Assembly (NCBI RefSeq): GCF_005145025.1
Contig: NZ_CP039695.1
Coordinates: forward strand, 916,001-980,000
From: Novosphingobium sp. EMRT-2
GTDB lineage: Bacteria > Pseudomonadota > Alphaproteobacteria > Sphingomonadales > Sphingomonadaceae
Length of the DNA: 64,000 nucleotides
Direction of reading: 5' to 3'
Under the pieces are notes generated by a model. The model was not told where the DNA came from. It did not search any database and saw only the letters and a list, made by a program, of their open reading frames with translations. The position numbers were made by a program, and so were the translations under genes. Shown here piece after piece: positions 43,161 through 52,565 of this stretch (its first letter is position 1; each line of letters begins with the position of its first letter).

Positions 43161-43830
43161 TCGAGCGCATCCGGTAGCCCGTGCCCCTGATCGTTTCGAT
43201 GGGATCGTCCGGGAAATCCGCCCGCAGCTTGGCGCGCATGCGGCTCAAATGGCTCTCGACGATATTGGTCTGGGGATCGAAATGAAAGCCCCAGACCTGT
43301 TCGAGAAACATGGTGCGCGTCACGACGCGCCCCGCATTGCGCATCAGCACTTCGAGAAGAGCGAATTCACGAGGCTGGAGGTGAATGACCCTGCCGGCCC
43401 GCGTGACCGAACGCCGCATGGCGTCCAGCACCACATCCCCGACTTCCAGCCGCGTCGAAACTTCCGGCATCGGCGATCGGCGCGTAACGGCGTTGAGCCT
43501 TGCGACGAGCTCGGCCATGGCGAAGGGCTTCACCAGATAGTCGTCCGCGCCGGCATCGAGTCCGGATACCCGGTCGGAAATGCCGCCCTTGGCCGTCAGG
43601 ACGATGACCGGCACCGATATCGAGGCCGCCCGCAACTGACGAAGGACGTCCAGCCCCTCCATGCCCGGCATCATGCGGTCCAGCACGATTGCTTCGAACC
43701 CGTCCTTTGCGGCAAGCCTCAACGCATCCTCGCCATTTGTGACCTGGGTCACGACGTGGCCGAGCTGAATCAACCCGCGTTGGACGAAGACGGCTGTGTC
43801 GATATCGTCTTCGGCAAGGAGGATATGCAT
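43153..43830 (-). CDS. OmpR-family response regulator (two-component system 1)
   Basis: The start at ATG 43830 has GAGG upstream and gives 225 residues. The receiver has the phospho-acceptor D51 in IVLDRMMPGMEGL, T in VIVLTAKG and K in DDYLVKPFA. The C-terminal winged helix has VVTRTMFLEQVWGFHFDPQT. It is paired with the kinase gene that follows. A CCCAAT-type box pair lies 175-209 bp upstream in the divergent promoter region, so this regulator is one candidate for binding it. Confidence 0.93.
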   Translation of the reverse strand: MHILLAEDDIDTAVFVQRGLIQLGHVVTQVTNGEDALRLAAKDGFEAIVLDRMMPGMEGLDVLRQLRAASISVPVIVLTAKGGISDRVSGLDAGADDYLVKPFAMAELVARLNAVTRRSPMPEVSTRLEVGDVVLDAMRRSVTRAGRVIHLQPREFALLEVLMRNAGRVVTRTMFLEQVWGFHFDPQTNIVESHLSRMRAKLRADFPDDPIETIRGTGYRMRSND

Positions 43831-44004
43831 AGGCCTCAAATCCTTCGGACCGGATGCGAAAGGGTCCTTCGACGGCTCCGCCGGTCATCATATGTGCGTG
43901 GCGCCGGACGGGCCAAGCACAACAGCATTCCTGGAGTGCGGCATCGCCTGGTTCACGCCCGATCTCTTCTAGTCATAAACCCCGTCGGAAGAGCATTAGG
44001 ATTT

Positions 44005-44045
44005 CCCAATCTTCGTTAACAGGATTGTATTTTCCCAATGTTGGG
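44005..44045. promoter_or_regulatory. CCCAAT box pair, site 1
   Basis: TTTCCCAAT occurs at 44002-44010 and again at 44031-44039, a direct repeat with 29-bp period. The second copy extends to CCCAATGTTGGG, a near-palindrome. The site lies between the divergent regulator gene and the beta-propeller gene. The same hexamer is found at 54875-54912 and 56279-56311. The 43831-44107 gap holds no gene. Confidence 0.6.
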
Positions 44046-44107
44046 CTGCGCGCTGGCAATAGCGGCAAGATGAAGGCATCGATGGCAAAGAAAGCCCGAG
44101 GCACATC

Positions 44108-45106
44108 ATGCGACTCCACTTGATCCCCGCCCTGACAGCCGCCTTCCTGACGATCGCCGCAGCGCCTGCGGCACCGACATATTCGGTGGCAAGTTCCATT
44201 CCGGGACCGGATGGGAGCTGGGATTATGCTCGGGTCGATCCCAGCGCGCATCGTCTCTATGTGGCCCGCGGCGATGCCGTAACGGCCGTCGACCTCGCGT
44301 CGGACGCGGTAACATCCGTTGGACACGTTCAGCGCGGGCACGCTGTCATGCCGCTGGCGGATGGCCGTCTCCTGGTCACAAGCGGCACGGATGGCACCGT
44401 CCGTTTTCTGAACGCGGCCAATGGCAACCAGATCGCCAGCGTCGCAGTCGGCAAAAAGCCCGATGCGGCCATCCTGGATGAAAAGGGCGACCGCGCCTTC
44501 ATCATGAACGCGGAAAGCGGCACGATTTCGGTGCTCGATACGGCCTCGATGCGGGTCACGCGGACGTTTCGCGCCAAGCCTGGCCTCGAATATGCCGCGC
44601 TCGCGGGGAACACGCTATTCGTCAACAACGAGGATCTGAACGAGATCGAAGTCGTCGATATCGCGCGCGGGAAACCCGGCAAGGCTATCGCCCTTCCCGG
44701 CTGCGAAGGACCAACCGGGCTTGGCTATGATGCGAGCCACGCCCGTCTGATAAGCGCCTGCGCCAACGGCAAAGCCGCAATCATCGACACGAGAACACAT
44801 AGGCTCTCGCCACTCCTCGACATCGGCCGCGGGGCCGACGCGGTCATCATCGACGAAGGGCGCGGCCTCGCCTTCATCCCTTGTGGACGGGACGGCGTTC
44901 TGGATATTCTCTCCCTGGCGTCGTCCAGCCAAGTCACCGCTGCAGGTCGGGTGACGACAGAGATCGGCGCCCGCACCGGCGCCCTCGATCCGTCAACCGG
45001 GACAATCTTCCTCCCGACCGCCCGATTCACCGCTCCGGCACTGCCCGGCGGTCGGCCAACGCCCGTGCCAGGCTCCTTCCACATCCTGGTCGTGAAGCCG
45101 GACTGA
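44108..45106 (+). CDS. Secreted YVTN-type beta-propeller protein
   Basis: This 332-residue protein has a signal peptide (LIPALTAAFLTIAAAPAAP) and repeated propeller blades such as VDPSAHRLYVARGDAVTAVD, DEKGDRAFIMNAESGTISVL and EGRGLAFIPCGRDGVLDIL. Seven short WD/YVTN-like blades fit the length. Such proteins are periplasmic or surface sensors and scaffolds. It is the first gene after CCCAAT site 1 and precedes the PepSY gene and the first RND pump. Confidence 0.8.
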   Translation: MRLHLIPALTAAFLTIAAAPAAPTYSVASSIPGPDGSWDYARVDPSAHRLYVARGDAVTAVDLASDAVTSVGHVQRGHAVMPLADGRLLVTSGTDGTVRFLNAANGNQIASVAVGKKPDAAILDEKGDRAFIMNAESGTISVLDTASMRVTRTFRAKPGLEYAALAGNTLFVNNEDLNEIEVVDIARGKPGKAIALPGCEGPTGLGYDASHARLISACANGKAAIIDTRTHRLSPLLDIGRGADAVIIDEGRGLAFIPCGRDGVLDILSLASSSQVTAAGRVTTEIGARTGALDPSTGTIFLPTARFTAPALPGGRPTPVPGSFHILVVKPD

Positions 45107-45162
45107 TGCAGGCACGCAAATGCCCGCGTCGTTCGTCAAGGAAAGCCCCTTTGGAGGTTCCC

Positions 45163-45477
45163 ATGAAACTGCCCATGATCCCCGCCATTCTCTCGATTGT
45201 TGCGTTCGCCGCGAGCGTTGCGCATGCTGCCCAACCAGCCCCTTCGCATCCCGATCCCGCCCATCAGGCGAAGATTACCATGCAGCACGCGCGCGTGCTT
45301 GCCCTCAGGGCACGTCCTGGCACCATCACCGATCAGGAACTCGAACGGGAGCCCGGCGGGAGCGGTTTACGCTATTCTTTCGACATCACCAGCCATGGGA
45401 AGCCCTTCGAGGTTGGCGTCGATGCCATCACGGGAACGATCCTCGAGAATGTCGCCGAGGGCAAGAACCCGGATTGA
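45163..45477 (+). CDS. PepSY-domain periplasmic protein
   Basis: ATG 45163 has GGAGG seven nt upstream. The 104-residue product has a signal peptide ending AHA. A PepSY-type fold follows with ITMQHARVLALRARPGTITD and KPFEVGVDAITGTILENVAE, whose VDA-x-TG-x-I end is the family hallmark. Such small PepSY proteins are common beside two-component systems and metal-efflux operons. Confidence 0.85.
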   Translation: MKLPMIPAILSIVAFAASVAHAAQPAPSHPDPAHQAKITMQHARVLALRARPGTITDQELEREPGGSGLRYSFDITSHGKPFEVGVDAITGTILENVAEGKNPD

Positions 45478-45563
45478 TACCGGAGCGGCTGTGGCCAGCC
45501 TCGCTCCTAGACAGCCGGTCTTCGGGCCGGCCGTGTCTTGCTGACCCAACACCAAGGATAGTC

Positions 45564-46919
45564 ATGACATTCTTGCGTGCTATACCGAGATCAGGGATCA
45601 GTTCGATCGCCCTCGCGACACTTCTATCGGGCTGCGCGCATTATATGCCCCTGTCCCTCGCCACTGCACCGCCCCTGGCGGAGACGGTGGGCGAACTTTC
45701 CGTTGCTCCACCGACAGGTGGACCGTTGTCCATAGAACAAGTGGTCACGCTCGCCCTCGCCAACAATCCCGATCTCAAGGCAGCGCGCCTCAAGCGCGCG
45801 GTGGCGGCGGGACAGACGAAACAGTCCGGGATCCTGCCCAATCCCTCGCTCGCCGGCGCGATCCTCCCGCTGATCTCGGGCGCAGGAACGGTGCCGGCGT
45901 GGAATATCGGCCTGTCGCAGGACATCAAATCGATCATCACCTACAAGTCCCGCCGCCGCGCGGCGCGCGACAGCGAGCAGCAGGTCGCGGCGGACGTCGT
46001 CTGGCAGGAATGGCAAGTCGCCGGAAAGGCGCGCCAGCTTGCGACCGACCTTATCATCGGCGCGCGCAGCCGTCCCTATTATGTCGCTGCCTATGAGTTG
46101 CTCACCGAGCGCAACGCCAAGCTCGAACAGGCCCTCGCCGCCCGCAATACGACCCTGACCATCGTGGCGCCGGATCGCGTGGCCTTGCAGACAGCGCGAA
46201 CCGCGCTCAACAGCTTCGACCAGAACCAGCTCTCGCTGATACACCAGTTGAACGCCCTGCTCGGGCTCCGTCCCGATGTCGTCGTTCCGCTTACCGCCGC
46301 GCCCGACCTGCCGCCGTTCGATCCCGCGGCCATCCGGGCCGGCCTGGCGACCCTGCCGGACAGGCGCCCGGACCTTCTGGCATTGCGGCTTGGCTATGCG
46401 GCTGCCGACGAATCCGTACGGCAGGCGATCCTCGCGCAATTTCCCGACATGGTCCTGGGCGGCAGCGTCGCGAGCGACAATTCCAAGGTCATCAACGGCG
46501 GACCCAATGTCACGCTCGGCCTGCCGATCTTCGACCACAACCAGGGCAATATCGCGGTCGCCAATGCGACGCGCGCGCAGCTTCACGCCGAATATGAGGC
46601 GCGGCTCGCTGCCACCAGCGGGGAAGTCGAGGCGATGCTGAGCGAAGCAGAGCAACTGGCCGCGCAACTCGAGATCGCCCGCCGCGACCTTCCCGCGGCC
46701 CGCCTCGCCGCCGCGCGCGCGTCCGCCGCCTTCGGCGCCTCCAATCTCGACGAGCGTGGCTATGTCGACCTCGTCTCGAACCGCGTCTCGAAGGAGCAGG
46801 AAATCATGACACTCGAACTCGCCCTGCTCGACCGCCAGATCGCCATCCAGACCCTGGTCGGCGCTGGACTGCCAATAGCCGACCTCCCGCCCGAACCCGT
46901 CGGCGGAGCGCGGCCATGA
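45564..46919 (+). CDS. TolC/CusC-like outer-membrane efflux lipoprotein (pump 1)
   Basis: The start at ATG 45564 gives 451 residues with lipobox LLSGC near residue 24. Two outer-membrane-efflux repeats follow: LSIEQVVTLALANNPDLKAARL opens the first. Long coiled-coil helices and PNVTLGLPIFDHNQGNIAVANATRA are typical of CzcC-like channels. It overlaps the adaptor gene by 4 bp and forms the outer channel of the first RND system. Confidence 0.9.
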   Translation: MTFLRAIPRSGISSIALATLLSGCAHYMPLSLATAPPLAETVGELSVAPPTGGPLSIEQVVTLALANNPDLKAARLKRAVAAGQTKQSGILPNPSLAGAILPLISGAGTVPAWNIGLSQDIKSIITYKSRRRAARDSEQQVAADVVWQEWQVAGKARQLATDLIIGARSRPYYVAAYELLTERNAKLEQALAARNTTLTIVAPDRVALQTARTALNSFDQNQLSLIHQLNALLGLRPDVVVPLTAAPDLPPFDPAAIRAGLATLPDRRPDLLALRLGYAAADESVRQAILAQFPDMVLGGSVASDNSKVINGGPNVTLGLPIFDHNQGNIAVANATRAQLHAEYEARLAATSGEVEAMLSEAEQLAAQLEIARRDLPAARLAAARASAAFGASNLDERGYVDLVSNRVSKEQEIMTLELALLDRQIAIQTLVGAGLPIADLPPEPVGGARP

Positions 46920-47944
46920 AGCGGAGCTTCGCCCTCCCCCTCCTGCTGCTGCCCTTGGCAGGCTGCGGCGGATCCTCCAGCGCCGATCAGACGCCTGAAC
47001 CGAGCGTTCTGGTCAGCCTAGCCAAGCCAGCGCGGGGCAGCCTGCCGCAAAGCATCGAAGCATTCGGCTCCGCGGCTCCCGGAACCAACGGCGCGCAGAC
47101 GATCAGCGTCGCCCAGCCTGGGCAGGTCATACGTCTTGCCGTCACTTCCGGCACCGCCGTGCGCGCGGGACAGGTTCTTGGAACCTTCATGGTCGCACCG
47201 ACCGCGCGCGGCGCCTATCTGCAAGCCGAGGAGGCGCTGGCCGCCGCACAGAAACAGCGCGACAGCACGGCCCAGTTGCTCACCCAGCAATTGGCGACGC
47301 GGGATCAGCTGGTGCAGGCCGAAAAGGCGGTCTCCGATGCTCGTGTCGCCCTGGCGGGATTGCGCGCAGAAGGGGCCGACCAGGCCGTTCAAACACTAAC
47401 CGCGCCCTTCGACGGCGTGGTGACGACCATCACCGTCGCACAAGGCGACAGGACCCAGCCCGGCGCGCCGCTCCTGACGGTCGCACGGGCCGGCGGCATG
47501 GTCGTCACCGTCGGTATCGATCCCGCCCAGCGCGCAAGCCTGGCGGCGGGGCAGCGCGCGACCTTGCGCAGGCTATCGGGCGGGCCTCCGCTGACGGGAC
47601 AGGTCGTGCGCGTCGGCGGCGCACTCAACGCCAGGACCCGCATGGTCGATGTCGACCTCAATTTCCCGGCCGGCGCGCTGATGCCCGGTGAGGGCATGCA
47701 GGTGGCGATCGAAACCGCGCAGGTCGCCGGCTGGGTGGTGCCGCACAAGGCAGTGGTGACCGCCGACGGGCCGGCCCACATCTTCCAGGTTGCCGGCGGC
47801 AAGGCGAAGGCGGTGCCCATCCACATCCTGCTGGCTTCGGCCGCCGGCGATGTCATCGAGGGCGCCATTGAGCCCGCGAGGCCGATCATCGTCGAGGGCG
47901 CCTATCAGGTGAATGACGGCATCGCTGTTCGGCAGGGCCGGTAA
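46916..47944 (+). CDS. RND periplasmic adaptor (HlyD/CusB-like, pump 1)
   Basis: This 342-residue lipoprotein has lipobox LAGCGG near residue 17, a lipoyl/biotinyl-like half (QTISVAQPGQVIRLAVTSG and APFDGVVTTITVAQGD) on both sides of a helical hairpin, and a beta-barrel domain. It bridges the inner-membrane pump and the outer channel. It overlaps both neighbours, indicating one operon. Confidence 0.9.
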   Translation: MKRSFALPLLLLPLAGCGGSSSADQTPEPSVLVSLAKPARGSLPQSIEAFGSAAPGTNGAQTISVAQPGQVIRLAVTSGTAVRAGQVLGTFMVAPTARGAYLQAEEALAAAQKQRDSTAQLLTQQLATRDQLVQAEKAVSDARVALAGLRAEGADQAVQTLTAPFDGVVTTITVAQGDRTQPGAPLLTVARAGGMVVTVGIDPAQRASLAAGQRATLRRLSGGPPLTGQVVRVGGALNARTRMVDVDLNFPAGALMPGEGMQVAIETAQVAGWVVPHKAVVTADGPAHIFQVAGGKAKAVPIHILLASAAGDVIEGAIEPARPIIVEGAYQVNDGIAVRQGR

Positions 47945-50900
47945 TGATCGAACGGCTGCTTCGCTCGCAATCACGCGCATTCGTCCTGATAGCCATGGCC
48001 ATGGCGGTGGCTGGCCTCGTAGCCGCGCTCTCCATGCCGATCGGGCTATTCCCTCAGGTTTCCTTCCCGCGCGTGGTCGTCGACCTGGATTCTGGCAGTC
48101 GCCCCGCGAGCCAGACGGCGCTCACCGTCACGCGGCCGGTCGAAGAAGCGATCCGCGCCGTGCCGGGTGTGCAGAATGTTCGTTCCGAAACCAGTCGGGG
48201 TTCGGCGCAGATCTCGGTCGATTTCGGCTGGGGCCGCGACATGGTCGCGAGCACGCTCCTGATCGATTCCGCCATCGCGCGCGTCGTGCCGACGCTCCCC
48301 GCCGGCACGGCCTATGATGTACGTCGGATGGACCCCACCGTCTTTCCGATCATCTCCTATGCGCTGGTCTCGAACACGGCGGACCCGGTCGCGCTGCAGG
48401 ATCTCGCCCGCTACCAGATCACGCCTCTGCTTTCATCCATCTCCGGGCTGGCACGCGTCGGCGTCCAGGGCGGCGAAACGGGCGAGGTGCAGGTGCTTGC
48501 CGACCCGCATCGGCTCGCCGACCACAATCTCGCGATGTCCGACCTGGTCAACGCCATCCGCGACGGCAATGTGCTGAGCGCGGTCGGACAGGTGCAGGAC
48601 CGCGGCCGCCTCTCGCTGGTCATTGCCGACCGCAGTGTCATCGCCGCGCGGGATGTTGGCGACATCGTCGTCCAGTCCGATCCCACCGGCGTGGTTCGCG
48701 TGCGCGATGTCGCCACCGTGCAGGATGGCCGAATGCCGCAATGGCAACGGATCGTCGAGGATGGCCACCCCGCCGTCCTGCTCAACATCTATGAACAGCC
48801 CGACGGCAATGCAGTGCAAATCGCCCAGCAGGTTCAACAGAAGCTTGCCGGATTCAAGCTTCCGCCCGACGTCAAATTGGTCAACTGGTACGACCAGAGC
48901 GAGCTCGTCACCCAGTCGGTCGCGAACGTGCGTGATGCGGTTCTCATCGGCCTGGTCCTCGCCGCCCTTGTGCTCTTCTGGTTCCTGCGCAGCTGGCGCG
49001 TGACCCTGGTGGCGGTCATCGTGGTCCCGGGGACGCTCGCGGCGACCGTGCTGGTGCTGAGCGCGCTGGGCATGAGCTTCAACATCATGACCTTGGGCGG
49101 AATTGCCGCAGCCGTCGGCCTCCTGATCGACGATGTCATCGTCATGGTCGAGCACATCGCCCGCCGGGCCGGCGCCAGAGACGAGAATGGGCAGTCCCGG
49201 GGCGCCGCTGCGGTTTTCCCGGCCGCCCACGAGTTCATGACGCCACTGACGGGCTCGAGCCTCGCGACGCTGATCGTCTTCCTGCCCCTCGCCTTCCTCA
49301 CCGGCATCACCGGCGCCTTCTCCAAGGCACTCTCGCTGACGATGGCGGCCGCGCTCGGCATCTCCTGGGCGATGACCGCATTCGTCGTGCCGGTGCTGGT
49401 CCGCTGGCTGGTCGATTTCGACAGCTGGCACGATCCGGGCGAGGCGGGCGAAGGGCGCGTGGCCGCGGCGCACGATCGCGTGCTCGATCGGCTCGCCCGG
49501 CAACCCTGGCTCCTCGCAGTGATTGCTGTTCCGCTCCTGGTGATCGGCTACATCGGCTATTCGGCCGTCCCGACCGGCTTCATGCCGAAGGTCGACGAAG
49601 GCGGGTTCATCATGGACTATTACACCGTGCCCGGAACCTCGCTCGACGAGACAAGCCGGCAGGTGGGGCAGATCGACGCCATGCTGCGCACCAACCCGGA
49701 CGTTCTGACCTTCTCGCGGCGTCTCGGAACCGGCCTCGGCGGCGATCTCGGCCAGAGCTACCACGGCGACTATTTCGTCCGGCTGAAACCCGGCCACAGC
49801 AAGCCGACTGACGAGATCGCCACCGGCGTCGCCGACAAGGTGGCGCGCAAGGTACCCGGCGTCGAGGTCGAGGTCGCGCAGCTGATGGAGGATCTGATCG
49901 GCGACCTGACGGCAGTTCCACAGCCGATCGAGGTCAAGCTGTTCGCCTCGGATCCATCCGTTCTGTATGGGGAAGCAAAGAAGGTTGCGGCGCTGATCTC
50001 AAAGATCAACGGGGTCATCGAGGTCAAGGACGGCGTCCGCCTCGCTGGCGATGCCCTCGACGTGCATGTCGATCCGGTTCGGGCGGGCCTTGAGAGCGTG
50101 ACCCCTGCCGAGGTGGAAACGCAGCTCTCCAATGCGCTCACCGGCGCCACGGCCACCACGCTCGCCCAGGCGACCAAGGCGGTCGATGTCCGTGTACGGC
50201 TGCCCAATGCCATGACGATCAGCGAGACCGAGATTGCCCAGCTGCCGATCCGCGCGACGGACGGACATGTCTTCCCTCTCTCGCGGGTGGCCACGATTAC
50301 GCCGGTTGCCGGCCAGCCCCAGCTCAGCCGCGAGAATCTGGAGCCGATGGTCGCCGTGACCGGCCGCATCCAGGGCCGCGGCATCGGCGCGGCCGTCGGC
50401 GACGTCATCGCCGCACTGGATAAGCCCGGAACGCTCGGGGCCGGCGTGCGCTACGAAATGGGCGGGCTCTATCAGCAGCAGCAGATCGCCTTTGCCGGCC
50501 TCATCCGCGTGTTCGGCGCGGCGCTTATCGCGGAGTTCATTCTGCTCCTGCTGCTCTATCGGCGCTTCTGGCTGCCGGTGATCATCATCGGCTGCTCGCT
50601 GCTCTCGACCACGGCGGTGTTCACCGCGCTCTGGATCGCGGGCGTAGATCTTAACATCACGGCGCTCATGGGCATGACGATGATCATCGGCATCGGCACG
50701 GAAATGGCCATCTTCTACGTCTCGGAATTCGAGGAGATGTCCCGGCACATGCCGCCGGTCGAAGCGGCGCGCGAGGCGAGCCGCCATCGGTTGCGCCCAA
50801 TCACCATGACCACGCTGGCGGCGATCCTGACCTTGCTGCCGCTGGCGCTCGCCATCGGCCAGGGCTCGGGTATTCAACAGCCGCTGGCGATCGCGATCAT

Positions 50901-50976
50901 CGCCGGGCTGCTATTGCAATATCCTCTGGTGTTGATCGCCATGCCGATCCTCGTGCGCCTGACATTGCCGAAATAA
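47944..50976 (+). CDS. RND efflux permease (pump 1)
   Basis: This 1010-residue proton-driven pump has 12 transmembrane helices with two large periplasmic loops. Helix 4 carries GGIAAAVGLLIDDVIVMVEHI with the proton-relay acidic pair D-D, and helix 10-11 carries GMTMIIGIGTEMAIFYVSEFEE. It belongs to the RND superfamily. The partner genes look CusC/CusB-like but the substrate cannot be read from sequence. It shares no close identity by eye with pump 2. Confidence 0.9.
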   Translation: MIERLLRSQSRAFVLIAMAMAVAGLVAALSMPIGLFPQVSFPRVVVDLDSGSRPASQTALTVTRPVEEAIRAVPGVQNVRSETSRGSAQISVDFGWGRDMVASTLLIDSAIARVVPTLPAGTAYDVRRMDPTVFPIISYALVSNTADPVALQDLARYQITPLLSSISGLARVGVQGGETGEVQVLADPHRLADHNLAMSDLVNAIRDGNVLSAVGQVQDRGRLSLVIADRSVIAARDVGDIVVQSDPTGVVRVRDVATVQDGRMPQWQRIVEDGHPAVLLNIYEQPDGNAVQIAQQVQQKLAGFKLPPDVKLVNWYDQSELVTQSVANVRDAVLIGLVLAALVLFWFLRSWRVTLVAVIVVPGTLAATVLVLSALGMSFNIMTLGGIAAAVGLLIDDVIVMVEHIARRAGARDENGQSRGAAAVFPAAHEFMTPLTGSSLATLIVFLPLAFLTGITGAFSKALSLTMAAALGISWAMTAFVVPVLVRWLVDFDSWHDPGEAGEGRVAAAHDRVLDRLARQPWLLAVIAVPLLVIGYIGYSAVPTGFMPKVDEGGFIMDYYTVPGTSLDETSRQVGQIDAMLRTNPDVLTFSRRLGTGLGGDLGQSYHGDYFVRLKPGHSKPTDEIATGVADKVARKVPGVEVEVAQLMEDLIGDLTAVPQPIEVKLFASDPSVLYGEAKKVAALISKINGVIEVKDGVRLAGDALDVHVDPVRAGLESVTPAEVETQLSNALTGATATTLAQATKAVDVRVRLPNAMTISETEIAQLPIRATDGHVFPLSRVATITPVAGQPQLSRENLEPMVAVTGRIQGRGIGAAVGDVIAALDKPGTLGAGVRYEMGGLYQQQQIAFAGLIRVFGAALIAEFILLLLLYRRFWLPVIIIGCSLLSTTAVFTALWIAGVDLNITALMGMTMIIGIGTEMAIFYVSEFEEMSRHMPPVEAAREASRHRLRPITMTTLAAILTLLPLALAIGQGSGIQQPLAIAIIAGLLLQYPLVLIAMPILVRLTLPK

Positions 50977-51192
50977 CAGGCCTTTGCGGACTTGAACCGT
51001 GATGACATGAGTATGTCTCTCAGGACGTGTAGCGTGAACCGGGCTCCGAGTGGTGCCATGGCGCAGGATTTTCCTACGCCGGGATGACGATATTATTGGG
51101 ATTCGAAGGTGCGGCAGGCTGCACTTCCCGAACCTGGGGAAACATTGGACGAGAGACCGGTAGCCGCGAACAGCCGAGCGCGGTGAACAGCT
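50977..51192. other. Intergenic gap between pump 1 and tonB
   Basis: This 216-bp gap between convergent genes shows no open frame with a credible start, no clear terminator hairpin and no T tract. An ATTGGGA at about 51092 resembles half of the CCCAAT box but has no partner nearby. Confidence 0.5.
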
Positions 51193-51939
51193 TCAGTCGT
51201 TCTCCTTAAGTTCGAAGGGTATGCGGACAAGACCGCGGACCTGGCTTGGCCGCCCGTCGACTATCGTCGGCGACCATCGCCAGCGCCGAACTGCGTTGAG
51301 CGCTGCCTTGTCGAGGCGCTCGACGCCGCTGCTTGTCGCGATCGAAATGTCGCGGACCCGCCCACCCTCGTCGACCACGACCATTAGAACCACCGTGCCC
51401 ATTTCGCGCAGCCGCCGCGATTCCACCGGATAGCGGGGAGGGTCGGCGGAGATGAGCCGTGTGTTGAGGTTGGCCAGCGCGTCGCTAGCGCGAGCGGGAG
51501 CCGGTTTCGCGTCCTGAGCGGCTTTGACTGGTGCCGGGGGTGCCGGCTCGGCTTCCGGCGTGGTCTGGATTGGCGGAGCCGGTGCCGGAACCGCCACGAT
51601 CGGGGGAGATGCCACAATCGGTTGAGGCTTGGGCATCTGCACCTCTTCGAACACCTTCTGTGTAGGAAGGGCGACCGCCTTCGGTGGCGGTTCCTGCAGA
51701 TCGAGCGGCAGGAGATCGACCACCAGTGGTGATGCCGGAAGCTGGCGCACGGTGCTCACATCGAGATGCTGGAGTGCGTAGAAGCCCGCGACATGGAGAG
51801 CCGCGATCAGGCCGAGGGAGATCCAGCGTGGCCTGTGGCTCGGCTGATAGCGACCGGGGGTCACTCCCTCCCCTATCCGAGCTGGTTGTGGGATGGCCGT
51901 CTGCGAGGCTTCGCCCTGGTTGTAATCGGCGACTTTCAT
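51193..51939 (-). CDS. tonB: TonB energy-transducing protein
   Basis: The start at ATG 51939 gives 248 residues with one transmembrane anchor (ISLGLIAALHVAGFYAL, after a short cytoplasmic tail). A Pro-rich periplasmic linker with PKPQPIV and PAPAPP follows, and a C-terminal TonB domain with YPVESRRLREMGTVVLMVVV and LDKAALNAVRRWRWSP. It links the proton motive force to outer-membrane receptors. It ends the leftward operon that begins with the TonB receptor. Confidence 0.93.
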   Translation of the reverse strand: MKVADYNQGEASQTAIPQPARIGEGVTPGRYQPSHRPRWISLGLIAALHVAGFYALQHLDVSTVRQLPASPLVVDLLPLDLQEPPPKAVALPTQKVFEEVQMPKPQPIVASPPIVAVPAPAPPIQTTPEAEPAPPAPVKAAQDAKPAPARASDALANLNTRLISADPPRYPVESRRLREMGTVVLMVVVDEGGRVRDISIATSSGVERLDKAALNAVRRWRWSPTIVDGRPSQVRGLVRIPFELKEND

Positions 51940-51943
51940 ATGC

Positions 51944-52558
51944 TCAGCCACGCACCGTCTCGGCCGCAGCACGGTAGTTGCCGGTCCCGACCCGCACGAG
52001 CAGGCCGCGCTTGAACATCAGGCTGACGACCTGTCGAGAAATCCCTGAAGCAGCGAGTTCTCGCGACGACGTAACACCATATGTCCGAACGAGGTCGAGC
52101 GCACGTTCCTGCACGCTGCCTGGTGCGGGCGGCAGAGGGCGCCTGACGAGCTTGGGTTGCTGGAAGGTCGTCGGAACAGGTGAAATTGCCAGCTCGGCAC
52201 AGGCGTCGGGCAACCCGGAGAGGCGGCTGATCGTGGCATGGGAAAGGTGGATTCCCTCCGCCTGAAGGCGGCGCGCGCACAGAAGTGTAATCGGCCGAAT
52301 GGGATCGGCCACGCGGAGAAGGACGTCGGGATTGTCACGCTGGAGCGCGGCGAGACAACCCAGCAGGCATAGCTCCTGCCGGGTTGTGCATGCGCAGTCG
52401 ATCGCCGCAGCCCGGTAGCCGATCGCCGAGGCCGCGACACAAAGCCGCCGGAAGAGAGTGTGCATGTCGCTGCTCACAGCAGTCGGATCGGCCCCCCGAA
52501 GGAGGCCGATCACATGGCGTTCGCGCGCGGCGAGCCTGGCTACCCTGAACACGCGCAT
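51944..52558 (-). CDS. Unidentified protein between the TonB receptor and tonB
   Basis: The start at ATG 52558 gives 204 residues and overlaps the receptor stop. The N-terminal half is Cys/Ala-rich (RAAAIDCACTTRQELCLLGC). The C-terminal part, VQERALDLVRTYGVTSSREL then AASGISRQVVSLMFKRGLLV, reads like a winged-helix domain with a wing VRVGTGNYRA. It could be a small regulator co-expressed with the receptor. I do not recognise the family. Confidence 0.6.
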   Translation of the reverse strand: MRVFRVARLAARERHVIGLLRGADPTAVSSDMHTLFRRLCVAASAIGYRAAAIDCACTTRQELCLLGCLAALQRDNPDVLLRVADPIRPITLLCARRLQAEGIHLSHATISRLSGLPDACAELAISPVPTTFQQPKLVRRPLPPAPGSVQERALDLVRTYGVTSSRELAASGISRQVVSLMFKRGLLVRVGTGNYRAAAETVRG

Positions 52559-52565
52559 GGTGTCG

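Noticed and set aside
50977..51192. Cobalamin riboswitch before tonB
   Set aside because: No B12-box-like segment was recognised on either strand, and the gap lies at the 3' end of tonB, not upstream of it.
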